Part shown: positions 34,973 through 42,838 of the stretch, piece by piece
Layout: the number at the start of each line of letters is the position of its first letter
How positions within the stretch are numbered: position 1 is the first letter of the stretch
Assembly: GCA_002367105.1 (NCBI GenBank)
Contig: DFCS01000015.1
Coordinates: 1 to 64,000, forward strand
DNA length: 64,000 bases
Direction of reading: 5' to 3'
Source of the DNA: Hungatella sp. UBA3048
GTDB taxonomy: Bacteria > Bacillota > Clostridia > Lachnospirales > Lachnospiraceae
Translations under genes and position numbers: made by a program
Notes under the pieces: model-generated
The model's database searches: none
What the model was told of the DNA's origin: nothing
Seen by the model: only the letters and a program-made list of their open reading frames with translations

Positions 34973-34996
34973 AAACCGCCACTTTCGTGACGGTTT
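34973..34996 (-). terminator. Terminator of the amino-acid ABC operon
   Basis: On the minus strand AAACCGTCAC-GAAA-GTGGCGGTTT forms a 10-bp stem (one G-T wobble) closed by a GAAA tetraloop, followed by TTTTTG. A textbook intrinsic terminator between the ABC ATPase gene and sucD. Confidence 0.85.
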
Positions 34997-35065
34997 AGAC
35001 CAAACCAGTATTAAAAAACGTAAAATCCTTATAGCCTGGAATTGTGGGATAAGGCGCTCTGTTAT

Positions 35066-35815
35066 TTAAAGCACCTTACTCAAAAACAGCTTCAATCTGT
35101 CATTTTGAGGATTGGCAAAAAACTCATTTGGTTCATTTTCTTCCAGGAAATAGCCGCCGTCCATGAACATGACCCGGGTCGCCACTTCTCTGGCAAACCC
35201 CATTTCGTGAGTAACCACGACCATGGTCATCTTCTCGTCAGCCAGTTCCCGCATTACATTTAACACCTCGCCTACCATCTCTGGATCAAGAGCGGAAGTT
35301 GGTTCGTCAAACAGCATGACATCCGGATTCATGCACAGCGCACGGACAATGGCGATACGCTGCTTCTGCCCGCCGGATAACTGATTGGGATAAGAGTCCG
35401 CCCTGTCGGCAAGACCCACCTTACGAAGAAGTCCTAAGGCCTGCTCTTTGGCCTCCTTCTTACTGCGTCCCTGAAGCTTCATGGGCGCAAGGGTCAGATT
35501 CTTTAGAATCGTCATATGAGGAAACAGGTTAAACTGCTGAAACACCATTCCCATCTTCTGACGGTGCTTATCAATGTCGGTTTTCTTATCTACAATGTCC
35601 ACGCCTTCAAACAGGATATGTCCTCCGCTGGGTTCCTCCAGACGGTTTAAGCAGCGGAGAAATGTGCTTTTTCCTGAACCGGAAGGCCCGATCACGCATA
35701 CTACGTCTCCTTTATAAATATCAACGGTAATATCCTTAAGCACTTCTACGTCGCCAAACTTTTTCCCCAGATTCTGTACCTGAATCAGGGGGTTTTCCAT
35801 TCTATTAATGCTCAC
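35066..35815 (-). CDS. Polar amino-acid ABC transporter, ATP-binding protein (GlnQ-like)
   Basis: 249 residues: Walker A GPSGSGKST (~42-50), Q-loop FQQFNLFPH, signature LSGGQKQR, Walker B VMLFDEPTSALDPE, switch THEMGFARE. These are hallmarks of the polar amino-acid uptake family. It overlaps the permease gene by 11 bp. A decayed copy of its 3' end is found at 8717-8896, showing that a second such gene once existed here. Confidence 0.93.
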   Translation of the reverse strand: MSINRMENPLIQVQNLGKKFGDVEVLKDITVDIYKGDVVCVIGPSGSGKSTFLRCLNRLEEPSGGHILFEGVDIVDKKTDIDKHRQKMGMVFQQFNLFPHMTILKNLTLAPMKLQGRSKKEAKEQALGLLRKVGLADRADSYPNQLSGGQKQRIAIVRALCMNPDVMLFDEPTSALDPEMVGEVLNVMRELADEKMTMVVVTHEMGFAREVATRVMFMDGGYFLEENEPNEFFANPQNDRLKLFLSKVL

Positions 35816-36497
35816 TTCTGTGCAGCCTCCTCTCCAGTAATTTTACGAGATATGAAAATACCATTACCATAATCAGATAAATAATGGCCACTGCAATCAG
35901 AGGCATAAACGCAGAATAAGTACGGCTCTTGATGATATCGCCGCCCTTGGTCAAATCCTGCAGCCCTATGTAACCTGCCACAGAAGTCTCCTTTAAAAGG
36001 ACGATAAATTCGTTAGCAAGGGTAGGAACCACATTTTTAAAAGCCTGGGGCATAACGATGAACCACATGGTCTGGGCGTAATTAAGGCCCAGGCTTCGGC
36101 CGGCCTCAAACTGTCCTTTTTCAATGGAACTGATACCGCTGCGGAAGATTTCAGCCACATAGGCGCCAGAGTTGATTCCAAATGCCAGAATCGCTGTTGG
36201 CACCTGGCCCGGATCATTGGATGCAAAGATGACAAAATACATGATCATCAGCTGTACAACCACCGGCGTCCCGCGGATCACCGTCAGATAAACGCTGCAA
36301 ACTGCATTTAATAGTTTCAGCTTATGGGTATTTTCATAGGTTGAACGAATGATTGCAACCAGAAATCCCAGCACAATACCGATCAAAACTGCAAAAAACG
36401 TGATCTTTAACGTGTTTTGCAGGCCGCCGGTAATGTATTTCCAACGGTCATCTACGATAAAATTCTGATAAAAATCATCTCTTAGCTTTTCCCACAT
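35805..36497 (-). CDS. Polar amino-acid ABC transporter, permease
   Basis: 230 residues of the HisM/GlnP family: an N-terminal segment, then GGLQNTLKITFFAVLIG, the GTPVVVQLM motif and EAGRSLGLNYAQTMWFIVMPQA, the EAA loop that contacts the ATPase. About five membrane segments. It probably works as a homodimer. The 3' end overlaps the ATPase start and the gene follows the binding protein by 18 bp. Confidence 0.93.
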   Translation of the reverse strand: MWEKLRDDFYQNFIVDDRWKYITGGLQNTLKITFFAVLIGIVLGFLVAIIRSTYENTHKLKLLNAVCSVYLTVIRGTPVVVQLMIMYFVIFASNDPGQVPTAILAFGINSGAYVAEIFRSGISSIEKGQFEAGRSLGLNYAQTMWFIVMPQAFKNVVPTLANEFIVLLKETSVAGYIGLQDLTKGGDIIKSRTYSAFMPLIAVAIIYLIMVMVFSYLVKLLERRLHRSEH

Positions 36498-36515
36498 GGC
36501 ACTCTTCCTTTTTTA

Positions 36516-37286
36516 TTATTCCGCGGTAATGTATTTATCCACGATCTTCTTTAATTCACCGGATTCCTTTAATTCCTTAATGGCACCGTTTAACTTATCT
36601 AACAGCTCTTTGTTGTCTTTTTTAACAGCGATTGCATACTCTTCCTCGGTAAATGCTTCGTCAAGGATCGCCAGTCCGGCATTTTCCTTTACAAATACCT
36701 TAGCAGGCTCACGGTCAATGATGACTGCATCAATTTTGTCCTGAGTAAGTGCCATAACAGCTTCCATTCCCTTATTATAACGCTTAACTTCCGCATTCTC
36801 AATATCATCTGCATAAATATCACCGGTGGTGCCGGTCTGTACACCAATCTTCTTTCCAGTTAAATCATCCGGTGTTTTGATCTCGCTGCCTTCTTTCACA
36901 ATGATTACCTGGGCTGCTTCTGCATAGGTATCGGTAAAATCAACATTTTTCTTTCGGTCTTCGTTGACGGTCATACCGGCGGCAGTAAAGTCCGCCTTAC
37001 CGGACTGAACAGCCGGGATCAGGGAATCAAAGGCCATATCCTGAATTTCCAGCTCCACACCCATCTTATCGGCGATTGCCCTTGCAATATCCGCATCAAT
37101 TCCTACGATCTCATTTTTATCATAATACTCATAGGGCGGAAATTCTGCATTGGTTACCATAACCAGTTTTCCTGCTTCTTTCTGCTCCGCAGCAGTTGTT
37201 TCTGTCTTTGTTCCGGAACCTGTACAAGCAGTTAATAAAGCTGCCATACATGCAACACCCACCATAGCAATTACATTCTTTTTCAT
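36516..37286 (-). CDS. Amino-acid ABC transporter substrate-binding lipoprotein
   Basis: 256 residues. The signal peptide ends with lipobox LTAC (Cys ~22), followed by a Ser/Thr-rich linker and an SBP_bac_3 domain (FPPYEYYDKNEIVGIDADIARAIA; GMTVNEDRKKNVDFTDTY with the ligand-binding Arg/Asp). It binds a polar amino acid outside the membrane; which one is not evident. Start at MKKNVIAM (37286), GAGGAGG upstream. A good sigma-A promoter lies ~60 bp upstream. Confidence 0.92.
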   Translation of the reverse strand: MKKNVIAMVGVACMAALLTACTGSGTKTETTAAEQKEAGKLVMVTNAEFPPYEYYDKNEIVGIDADIARAIADKMGVELEIQDMAFDSLIPAVQSGKADFTAAGMTVNEDRKKNVDFTDTYAEAAQVIIVKEGSEIKTPDDLTGKKIGVQTGTTGDIYADDIENAEVKRYNKGMEAVMALTQDKIDAVIIDREPAKVFVKENAGLAILDEAFTEEEYAIAVKKDNKELLDKLNGAIKELKESGELKKIVDKYITAE

Positions 37287-37347
37287 AATGATTCCTCCTC
37301 TTATATACACAAATATGCATAATTATTAAATAAAGTGCTAGTTATAC

Positions 37348-37375
37348 ATTATATAGCATTTTCGGAATTAATCAA
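37348..37375 (-). promoter_or_regulatory. Sigma-A promoter of the amino-acid ABC operon
   Basis: On the minus strand: TTGATT (37370-37375), 16 bp, TATAAT (37348-37353). It sits 62 bp before the binding-protein ATG. Confidence 0.65.
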
Positions 37376-37435
37376 GTACTTAATAAGAAGAAGATTCTTA
37401 TTTTTCTGAAGAATTTTCATTTATCTTGCATGATT

Positions 37436-37464
37436 TCAGGCAATCCTATATAATATGGTTTATC
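37436..37464 (+). promoter_or_regulatory. Sigma-A promoter of the YwaF-like gene
   Basis: TTGCAT (37436-37441), 17 bp, TATAAT (37459-37464) on the plus strand, leaving a ~115-nt leader before the ATG at 37587. The leader holds a short GATCG...CGATC repeat, with no riboswitch I recognise. Confidence 0.6.
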
Positions 37465-37586
37465 GGAATCTGCAGAGCAAGTTTCAATAAAAGGGCTGCT
37501 TTCCAGCTCGTCAATCCGATGATCGCAAATGCGTTTTACGATCATGCATCTTAATCAGAAGCAAGAAAGGAAGGTCGGTAATCGCT

Positions 37587-38363
37587 ATGAAGGAACTCCT
37601 TGAAAAAACAGCATGGCCCATGAATCCGCCGGCTCCTTATTCTCTGTTCCACATCATATTTATTGCCGTAGGGCTTGCCTCTGTGGTTTTTCTGGCTTAT
37701 TACACCACCAGAAAAATAAACAGCTTAAGGCTTCCGCGGCTGCTTTTTTTCTGCGGCATTCTTCTGGCTGCCACCGAATGCTGGAAACAGCTATTTTTAT
37801 ATTATGTGGTAAATGAACAGACCTACAACTGGTGGTATTTTCCATTTCAGCTTTGCAGCCTTCCCATGTATCTCTGCCTCATTCTTCCGCTGGTCCCTTC
37901 TAAGTACGTGCAAAGGGTGCTTTGCACCTTTATGCAGGATTTCAACCTTTTAGGAGGCATTATGGCACTGGCAGAACCATCGGGGCTTTTTCATCCTTAC
38001 TGGTTCTTAACCCTTCACGGTTTGATCTGGCACCTGCTTTTGATTTATATAGGGCTGGTCATCGCATTTTCCCGTCTTTCCGATACATCGCTTTTGGGAT
38101 TCGTGCGGACGCTTCCCCTGTTTTTCATCTGCTGCATCATAGCTACTATTATCAATCGGACGGCAAAGCCTTTGGGTCAGGCTGATATGTTCTACATCTC
38201 TCCCTATTACCCGTCGGCTCAGATCGTTTTTCATGAAATTGCGTTAAAATACGGCATATCCATAGGGAATGCTGTTTATCTGTTTGCCACCTGCCTGGGC
38301 GGCTTTCTGTTTCATGTTATATTTTATAAATTTCACTTGTTTTCTGCCCAGACCGAAGCTTAA
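37587..38363 (+). CDS. YwaF/TMEM164-like integral membrane protein
   Basis: 258 residues, about seven membrane segments. It resembles the TIGR02206/YwaF family, with conserved polar positions inside membrane helices (FHIIFIAVG at the start, QLCSLPMYL, HGLIWH). The eukaryotic relative TMEM164 is an acyltransferase; the bacterial function is unknown. AAGGAAGG precedes the ATG. It is followed 43 bp later by the C_GCAxxG_C_C gene, probably on the same transcript. Confidence 0.75.
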   Translation: MKELLEKTAWPMNPPAPYSLFHIIFIAVGLASVVFLAYYTTRKINSLRLPRLLFFCGILLAATECWKQLFLYYVVNEQTYNWWYFPFQLCSLPMYLCLILPLVPSKYVQRVLCTFMQDFNLLGGIMALAEPSGLFHPYWFLTLHGLIWHLLLIYIGLVIAFSRLSDTSLLGFVRTLPLFFICCIIATIINRTAKPLGQADMFYISPYYPSAQIVFHEIALKYGISIGNAVYLFATCLGGFLFHVIFYKFHLFSAQTEA

Positions 38364-38406
38364 CCGGGCAATACTGTGGATATCATAACTTAGGAGGAAA
38401 CATTAC

Positions 38407-38832
38407 ATGTCAGACACAACATCAAAAAGAGTGGAAGAAGCTCTGAACAAGCATGCTAAGGGGTATAATTGCGCACAGTCCGTCTCCTGTGCCTTCTGTG
38501 ATAAAACAGGCATTGACGAGGAAACCATGTTTCGCATTACGGAAGGCATGGGCCTTGGTATGGGCGGTATGGAAGGTACATGCGGAGCCATCAGCGCTGC
38601 TGCCGTACTTTCCGGACTAAAGAACAGTTCCGCCCACTTAGACCGGCCGGATTCCAAGAGGACCTCTCACGAAGCGTCAAAAAAATGTTTGTCAGAATTT
38701 AAGGAACAAAACAAAAGTGTGATCTGCAAGGATTTAAAGGGTGTGGAAACCGGAAAGGTCCTCCGTTCCTGCAATGACTGCATCGCAGATGCCGTAAGAA
38801 TCATAGACCATGAATTATTTGGAGAAGAATAA
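38407..38832 (+). CDS. C_GCAxxG_C_C family redox protein
   Basis: 141 residues with the family's Cys pattern: YNCAQSV near residue 21, GTCGAISAAA (the C-GCAxxG-like segment) near 58, then CKDL and CNDCIADA near the C-terminus. Family members are small, probably metal- or cluster-binding redox proteins of anaerobes, some with selenocysteine; function is not established. AGGAGGAAAC lies before the ATG. Confidence 0.85.
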   Translation: MSDTTSKRVEEALNKHAKGYNCAQSVSCAFCDKTGIDEETMFRITEGMGLGMGGMEGTCGAISAAAVLSGLKNSSAHLDRPDSKRTSHEASKKCLSEFKEQNKSVICKDLKGVETGKVLRSCNDCIADAVRIIDHELFGEE

Positions 38833-38843
38833 CGTACATTGGG

Positions 38844-38883
38844 AGAATCTCCCATAAGCCTGACAGGGCCTATTGGAGATTCT
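38844..38883 (+). terminator. Terminator after the C_GCAxxG_C_C gene
   Basis: Stem AGAATCTCC (38844-38852) with GGAGATTCT (38875-38883) plus partial inner pairing, followed by TTATATTTTTTT. It also lies at the end of the convergent amidase gene. Confidence 0.8.
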
Positions 38884-38899
38884 TTATATTTTTTTATCC

Positions 38900-39637
38900 T
38901 TAACTTTCCCCTTCATCCGGCAGCTTTCTGGCCGCTTTCACATCTGAAAGGAACTTCTTCCACGCATCCTCATGAGCTACGAAATACCTTGGACAGTCCT
39001 TACCTGTGGCATCGTAATGCCTTATCACGTCTTTTTCCGTTAATCCCAGATTCCTGCAAAGCCAGGCCGTCAGTTTTACCAGGGAATCATAGGTTTCATC
39101 ATTAAATTTCCCTGTCTCATCAGGATGGCAGCATTCAATGGATACCGTATCCATATTTTTTTCCTTGGATGTAGCATAAGCTACTTCATAAATGGGAATT
39201 CCCTGAAGTATTTCGCCTTCCAGTCCTATCATAAAATGGCTGCTGGCCGAAATCTTCTTGTCTCCTGTCTGGTTCTTCAGACTGTCAAAATAATTCAAGT
39301 TCTGTTTGGCCGTAGTACCTGGATTGGCCACATAATGAACCACAATTCCATCCGCTCTTTTCATTTCTGTCCTAGGTCTTGAATAAGGATTTGGCTCAAT
39401 ATAGTCCTCCTCCACCCAGTCAGGCATGGTAACCCTCTTTAAATCCACATAATTTTTAAAAAACAGCAGACTGATCCCCCACGCGAGTCCTGCCAGGGCT
39501 ATGGACAGAATGATTATTCTGACCACTATGTAGATGATACGCCTTCTTTTTTGCTGCTTCTTTTGCTTCTGCCGCCTTATTCTGGCGCGGCGGCGGCGTT
39601 CCAGTTCGTCATAGCTTTCTTTTGTCTGATTCGTCAT
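38900..39637 (-). CDS. Membrane-anchored N-acetylmuramoyl-L-alanine amidase (Amidase_2)
   Basis: 245 residues: a strongly basic cytoplasmic N-terminus (~1-33), one membrane segment (~34-60), then an Amidase_2/PGRP-type domain. Zinc-ligand and catalytic positions are visible: IVVHYVANPG (His), SIECCHPDE (His) and HYDATGKDCP (His, Cys/Asp of the usual HxDxxxKxCP motif). It should cleave the amide between MurNAc and L-Ala in peptidoglycan from the outer face of the membrane. A stand-alone gene, convergent with the gene before it. Confidence 0.85.
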   Translation of the reverse strand: MTNQTKESYDELERRRRARIRRQKQKKQQKRRRIIYIVVRIIILSIALAGLAWGISLLFFKNYVDLKRVTMPDWVEEDYIEPNPYSRPRTEMKRADGIVVHYVANPGTTAKQNLNYFDSLKNQTGDKKISASSHFMIGLEGEILQGIPIYEVAYATSKEKNMDTVSIECCHPDETGKFNDETYDSLVKLTAWLCRNLGLTEKDVIRHYDATGKDCPRYFVAHEDAWKKFLSDVKAARKLPDEGES

Positions 39638-39739
39638 ATCTCAAACTCCTGATTTTCCCTTTTACTAAGTTTACGTCTTTCCTTAGGATAAAGTCAATCA
39701 GAAACAGGCTAAAACTGCAAATTTAATCTTAAACAGGGA

Positions 39740-39778
39740 AAGCCGGTTCCCTTTTCCTTTAAAAGATGGGACCGGCTT
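39740..39778 (-). terminator. Terminator after the HPr-like gene
   Basis: AAGCCGGTTCCC (39740-39751) pairs with GGGACCGGCTT (39768-39778) with a single bulge. It lies 42 bp beyond the stop of the HPr-like gene, with a moderately T-rich tail on the minus strand. Confidence 0.6.
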
Positions 39779-39819
39779 CTTCCGCTCTGTTCCTGCCTGA
39801 TGTTCTAATATTCCAGTAT

Positions 39820-40041
39820 TTAGGCGGCATGGCCTACTAATTCTTCTGGAGAAGCTGCTGCATTGTGGCAAACAATCTCTACCTGTTTTCCAATGCCGAT
39901 GAGCATAACTCCCATCAGCGACTTTCCGTCAATAACCAGCTGGTTGTAAATGACATCAATATCAAAGCTGCACCTTTCCGCTCTTACTACAAATGCAACC
40001 AGATCTTCCACCGTAGAAAATGTATGTTTCAAATTTCTCAT
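39820..40041 (-). CDS. HPr-like protein lacking the active-site His
   Basis: 73 residues with the HPr fold pattern. The regulatory-serine segment is clear (DGKSLMGVMLIGIG, equal to the KSxMGxM region around Ser46). The N-terminal GLHARPA loop with His15 is missing and reads TFSTVEDLVAFV. It cannot take phosphate from Enzyme I but could still be handled by HPr kinase, as with Crh proteins. Start at MRNLKHT (40041), AGGAGGTG upstream. The function is probably regulatory; PTS transport is excluded unless the family call is wrong. Confidence 0.7.
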   Translation of the reverse strand: MRNLKHTFSTVEDLVAFVVRAERCSFDIDVIYNQLVIDGKSLMGVMLIGIGKQVEIVCHNAAASPEELVGHAA

Positions 40042-40333
40042 CCCTGGCACCTCCTTTTCTTGATATTTTTTTGTGTGTCTTTTTAACAAAAACAAATGGA
40101 CTTTTCACAAAAAAATATGCACTATTTCATATATGTTCCTATTATTTCCATAGCGCTGGTGCTTATACGGGAAAAAATGAAAATTTTACTAAAAGTACTA
40201 TCCAAAATCTTATTTCTCGTGTATAATTGTATCGTTCGTCTTTTCTATAAGGAAAAGAATATACGAAGCGGCCATTACGGACTTAATTTGAATTCACGTA
40301 ATCTCTGCAGAAAAAACAGCATATTTACTACAT

Positions 40334-40373
40334 GAAAGTGTATCGAAATGGTCATAACGAGCCGCACTCGAAA
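40334..40373 (+). pseudogene. tRNA-Ser 5' half, copy 1
   Basis: GTATCGAAATGGTCATAACG followed by AGCCGCACTCGAAA matches positions from the acceptor arm to the anticodon loop of the intact tRNA-Ser at 40592 almost base for base, then diverges exactly after the anticodon loop. No 3' half follows. Confidence 0.8.
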
Positions 40374-40512
40374 GACTTGACGCTGTTTGGAAGATCGTTC
40401 AGCAAAAAACCTGTAACCATGCGGATTTCCGTTGATTCTAATTGAATAATTCTGTTGAGTTCTCTCCTAAAGTTCTCTCTTTTTTCCGTGAGACTTCAGG
40501 TTTGAATATATT

Positions 40513-40553
40513 GGGAGACGTATCGAAGAGGTCATAACGAGAACGACTCGAAA
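40513..40553 (+). pseudogene. tRNA-Ser 5' half, copy 2
   Basis: It begins GGGAGACGTATCGAAGAGG and continues through GTCATAACGAGAACGACTCGAAA in two parts, a more divergent tRNA-Ser 5' half. It again stops matching right after the CTCGAAA anticodon loop, 38 bp before the intact tRNA gene. Confidence 0.7.
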
Positions 40554-40591
40554 TCATGTTACTTGCTCCAAAAACTGAATAATTATTAAAT

Positions 40592-40677
40592 GGAAGCGTA
40601 TCGAAGTGGTCATAACGAGCCGCACTCGAAATGCGGTAGTCCGCAAGGGCTCGTGGGTTCGAATCCCACCGCTTCCG
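40592..40677 (+). tRNA. tRNA-Ser (anticodon CGA)
   Basis: Cloverleaf seen directly: acceptor GGAAGCG/CGCTTCC, anticodon stem CCGCA/TGCGG around loop CTCGAAA (anticodon CGA, reads UCG), a long variable arm typical of tRNA-Ser, T-arm GTGGG-TTCGAAT-CCCAC and discriminator G. The CCA end is not encoded. A terminator hairpin follows. Confidence 0.95.
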
Positions 40678-40688
40678 CTAACAACAAT

Positions 40689-40715
40689 CCCGCGTAAATC
40701 AAGGGTTTACGCGGG
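40689..40715 (+). terminator. Terminator of tRNA-Ser
   Basis: CCCGCGTAAA (40689-40698) with TTTACGCGGG (40706-40715), followed by TTTTCTTG. Confidence 0.85.
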
Positions 40716-40756
40716 TTTTCTTGTATCTTTTTGTGCCCCTTTTTTCTTAAAGCGGC

Positions 40757-40996
40757 TTAAAATGGTGCCTTGATTTTTGGTGCCCGACGCATAATTTCAT
40801 ATGCATTAAATGCACAAAAGTAACGCCCGTTTGCAAAAACCGTTAAAGGCGCAACGTATTTGCCATTGGGTTCAACAAATGGAATTTGAAAACTGATGTG
40901 TGTGTTCATAGTGGTAGCCGTAATATCTCGCTGGCGGGTGTAGGCTTTTTTTAATGAATAGGAATTAGGTGGAGCATGGTAATTAAAAATAGACAC
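40757..40996 (-). CDS. Small protein of unknown function, probable mobile-element cargo
   Basis: 79 residues starting at GTG (40996) with AAAGGGGG 7 nt upstream. I do not recognise the sequence. It is rich in aromatic and basic residues, has no membrane segment and no Cys cluster. It lies between the tRNA-Ser site and a cysteine-rich KTR gene usually found on integrative elements, so it may be left over from such an element. It may also be non-coding; the ribosome-binding site is the main support. Confidence 0.4.
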   Translation of the reverse strand: MSIFNYHAPPNSYSLKKAYTRQRDITATTMNTHISFQIPFVEPNGKYVAPLTVFANGRYFCAFNAYEIMRRAPKIKAPF

Positions 40997-41082
40997 GGCG
41001 ATACCCCCTTTCCAGTAATCACATAGAGTAAGGTTGTTGTCAAAAAGAAAGAACCGATAACTACGAGATACATTCTCATAGA

Positions 41083-41271
41083 TTATCGGCTCTGCGTCTT
41101 AGCGTCTGGCTCTTTGATAACTGACGTATTCAGTTGTTTTACATTGATTACAGTTTCTTGTTTGCATTTTGGACAGAATAGCGGAAAGTTCTTTATTTCA
41201 GTATCTTCCCGTATTTTTAACCTTGTTTTATTGCCGCAAATAGGACACAAAATCCATTCGATCTTTGGCAT
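41083..41271 (-). CDS. Cysteine-rich KTR domain protein
   Basis: 62 residues: WILCPICGNKTRLKIREDT, then FPLFCPKCKQET, ending in EPDAKTQSR. Two CxxC knuckles and the NKTR motif define the cysteine-rich KTR family, small zinc-ribbon proteins of unknown function carried mostly by conjugative transposons of Firmicutes. GGAGG precedes the ATG. Its presence supports a mobile-element origin for 40.7-42.6 kb. Confidence 0.85.
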   Translation of the reverse strand: MPKIEWILCPICGNKTRLKIREDTEIKNFPLFCPKCKQETVINVKQLNTSVIKEPDAKTQSR

Positions 41272-41299
41272 AGCATTCCTCCCACATGGACTTTGTATT

Positions 41300-41986
41300 T
41301 CACGAATAGCTTTTCAACAGTCTATGCATCACATATCCAATCAAAAAAACCACAATTAAAACCCCGAGATGGACATGAAAGATAATATGATAAAAATATG
41401 TTTTTGTAATATACGCCATAACCAAGAAAGCTGCCATTAAGCCTGCACTAAATAAAAAGTTGACAGTTCTTGAATGTCCACTGTTTGAGTTAGTAAGAGA
41501 AGTGTTGGTTGCCACGAATAAAAACACAAATACAGCTATAATTAAAACTGACCATGTAATAAGGTTTCCTGATGTTATACCCCATGACCAATCAAATTCT
41601 ATTCCATGAAAGATATGGTTAATGATTTTACTGCACATTCCAGAAAACAGAAAGGTAATTGCCACAAGGACAAGGAGTGCAGATAATACACAATCAGCCC
41701 ACTCACAAATGATATTTCTTTTCTTTCTATAATCTGCACTTTGTAAAATTCCATCACAAAAACTCTTGTAGTCATTTCCTAATACCTTGTCAATTGTCTC
41801 CCCACGGTTTTGGGCATCCAGAAACATACTAAAAATATCACTTCGGATTACTTCAATCTCATAAGAATCAACATTTTTTGTCCGCAAATAGCAAACAATG
41901 TCAATCATATATTTTTTGCTTTCTACGTTTAATAAATGCTCATTCTCATTGTTCGCTTTGTTAAGTTCAAGTTCTTTCCGTTTCAT
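41300..41986 (-). CDS. Membrane protein co-transcribed with PadR regulator
   Basis: 228 residues. The N-terminal ~95 residues form a soluble helical domain with the look of HAAS/DUF1700-type domains that accompany PadR regulators (an EIEVIRSDIFSMFLDAQNRG helix set). After that there are four to five membrane segments. The start overlaps the padR stop by 20 bp and has AAGGAGG upstream. Such pairs commonly regulate or sense membrane state, but the role is unknown. Confidence 0.65.
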   Translation of the reverse strand: MKRKELELNKANNENEHLLNVESKKYMIDIVCYLRTKNVDSYEIEVIRSDIFSMFLDAQNRGETIDKVLGNDYKSFCDGILQSADYRKKRNIICEWADCVLSALLVLVAITFLFSGMCSKIINHIFHGIEFDWSWGITSGNLITWSVLIIAVFVFLFVATNTSLTNSNSGHSRTVNFLFSAGLMAAFLVMAYITKTYFYHIIFHVHLGVLIVVFLIGYVMHRLLKSYS

Positions 41987-42308
41987 AATTTCCTCCTTTA
42001 AAAAGATGATTTACTGCGTTATCCATTTCTTTCCAGTGGACTTCAAAAAGTTGCAGTTCCGCTTTGCCTTTTTCTGTAATCTGAAAGTATTTTCTTTTTG
42101 GTCCGGCATTGGAGTTTTTGTATATTGTAGTTACAAAGTCTCCCTTTGACAGCCGTAAAAGCAAGGGATAAATTGTACCCTCAGATATATCACCAAATCC
42201 ATACTTCTGAAGCTTTTGTGAAATTTCATAGCCATAGGTTTCTTCGGAATCTATGATTTTTAAGATACACCCTTCTAATGTTCCTTTAAGCATTTGCGAA
42301 GGAATCAC
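41967..42308 (-). CDS. PadR-family transcriptional regulator
   Basis: 113 residues from a GTG start (42308) that has AAAGGAGG at the proper spacing; the upstream in-frame ATG lies inside the operator. The winged helix includes LEGCILKIIDSEETYGYEISQKL and the EGTIYPLLLRL recognition region, both typical of PadR. It is probably autorepressing through the 15-bp palindrome at 42329-42375. Confidence 0.88.
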   Translation of the reverse strand: MIPSQMLKGTLEGCILKIIDSEETYGYEISQKLQKYGFGDISEGTIYPLLLRLSKGDFVTTIYKNSNAGPKRKYFQITEKGKAELQLFEVHWKEMDNAVNHLFKGGNYETERT

Positions 42309-42328
42309 ATTATTGTACCTCCTTTCAT

Positions 42329-42375
42329 CTATTATGCAATACATGATAGATTTGGTATATTGTATTGCATAATAG
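42329..42375 (-). promoter_or_regulatory. PadR operator (15-bp perfect inverted repeat)
   Basis: CTATTATGCAATACA (42329-42343) and TGTATTGCATAATAG (42361-42375) are exact inverted repeats with a 17-bp spacer, 20 bp before the PadR start. PadR operators often contain an ATGYnnnnnRCAT-type palindrome; this is the likely autoregulatory site. Confidence 0.75.
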
Positions 42376-42523
42376 TGTTTTTGTCAATACCTTATTTTAG
42401 GTAGTTATCCCATTTATCTTTATGAGAAAGGGGCGCAGACTGTTTAACTTAAACCTCAAATGGAAGAACAGTCCGCATGAGCTTTGACCCGAAAGCGGTC
42501 GCTATGTCCATTTTTCAAAGGAA

Positions 42524-42562
42524 AAACGGCGGCTTTGATTTTTAATTTCAAAACCGCCGTTT
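42524..42562. terminator. Terminator-like hairpin
   Basis: AAACGGCGG (42524-42532) with CCGCCGTTT (42554-42562). The sequence just before it can encode a 22-codon peptide on the plus strand (MSFDPKAV...), possibly the relic of a mobile-element gene. Confidence 0.55.
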
Positions 42563-42658
42563 AGCTAACTGTATTTTACTTGATCATAATACTACTATTG
42601 CCATAACAACGGTTTATTCGTTTCATGACAGCATTAAATTTTATTTTGTGATTAGACA

Positions 42659-42739
42659 TTATCCTTTGAAGAACTCTTTTGCCAAATTGGCAAATTCCTC
42701 TGCATTTGTCAACATAGCGGGGTGTCCGCCAGTAGGGAT
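42659..42739 (-). pseudogene. C-terminal remnant of an alpha/beta hydrolase
   Basis: The minus strand encodes IPTGGHPAML and then TNAEEFANLAKEFFKG before a TAA (42659-42661). This is the usual end of an alpha/beta-hydrolase (catalytic His in GGHPAML, then the last helix). An in-frame stop lies immediately upstream, so only the last ~26 codons survive. Confidence 0.55.
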
Positions 42740-42838
42740 TTAAATATTTGTCAAAAATGCACAAAGTGTTTAAATGCCTGTCCAATTAAGAAGTACATAC
42801 AAATTAAAATTGCACTCCCATCTTCCCGTTCCAAACTG

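Noticed and set aside
42576..42785. 69-codon frame on the minus strand
   Set aside because: Out of frame with the alpha/beta-hydrolase remnant in the same DNA, which has a recognisable family pattern.
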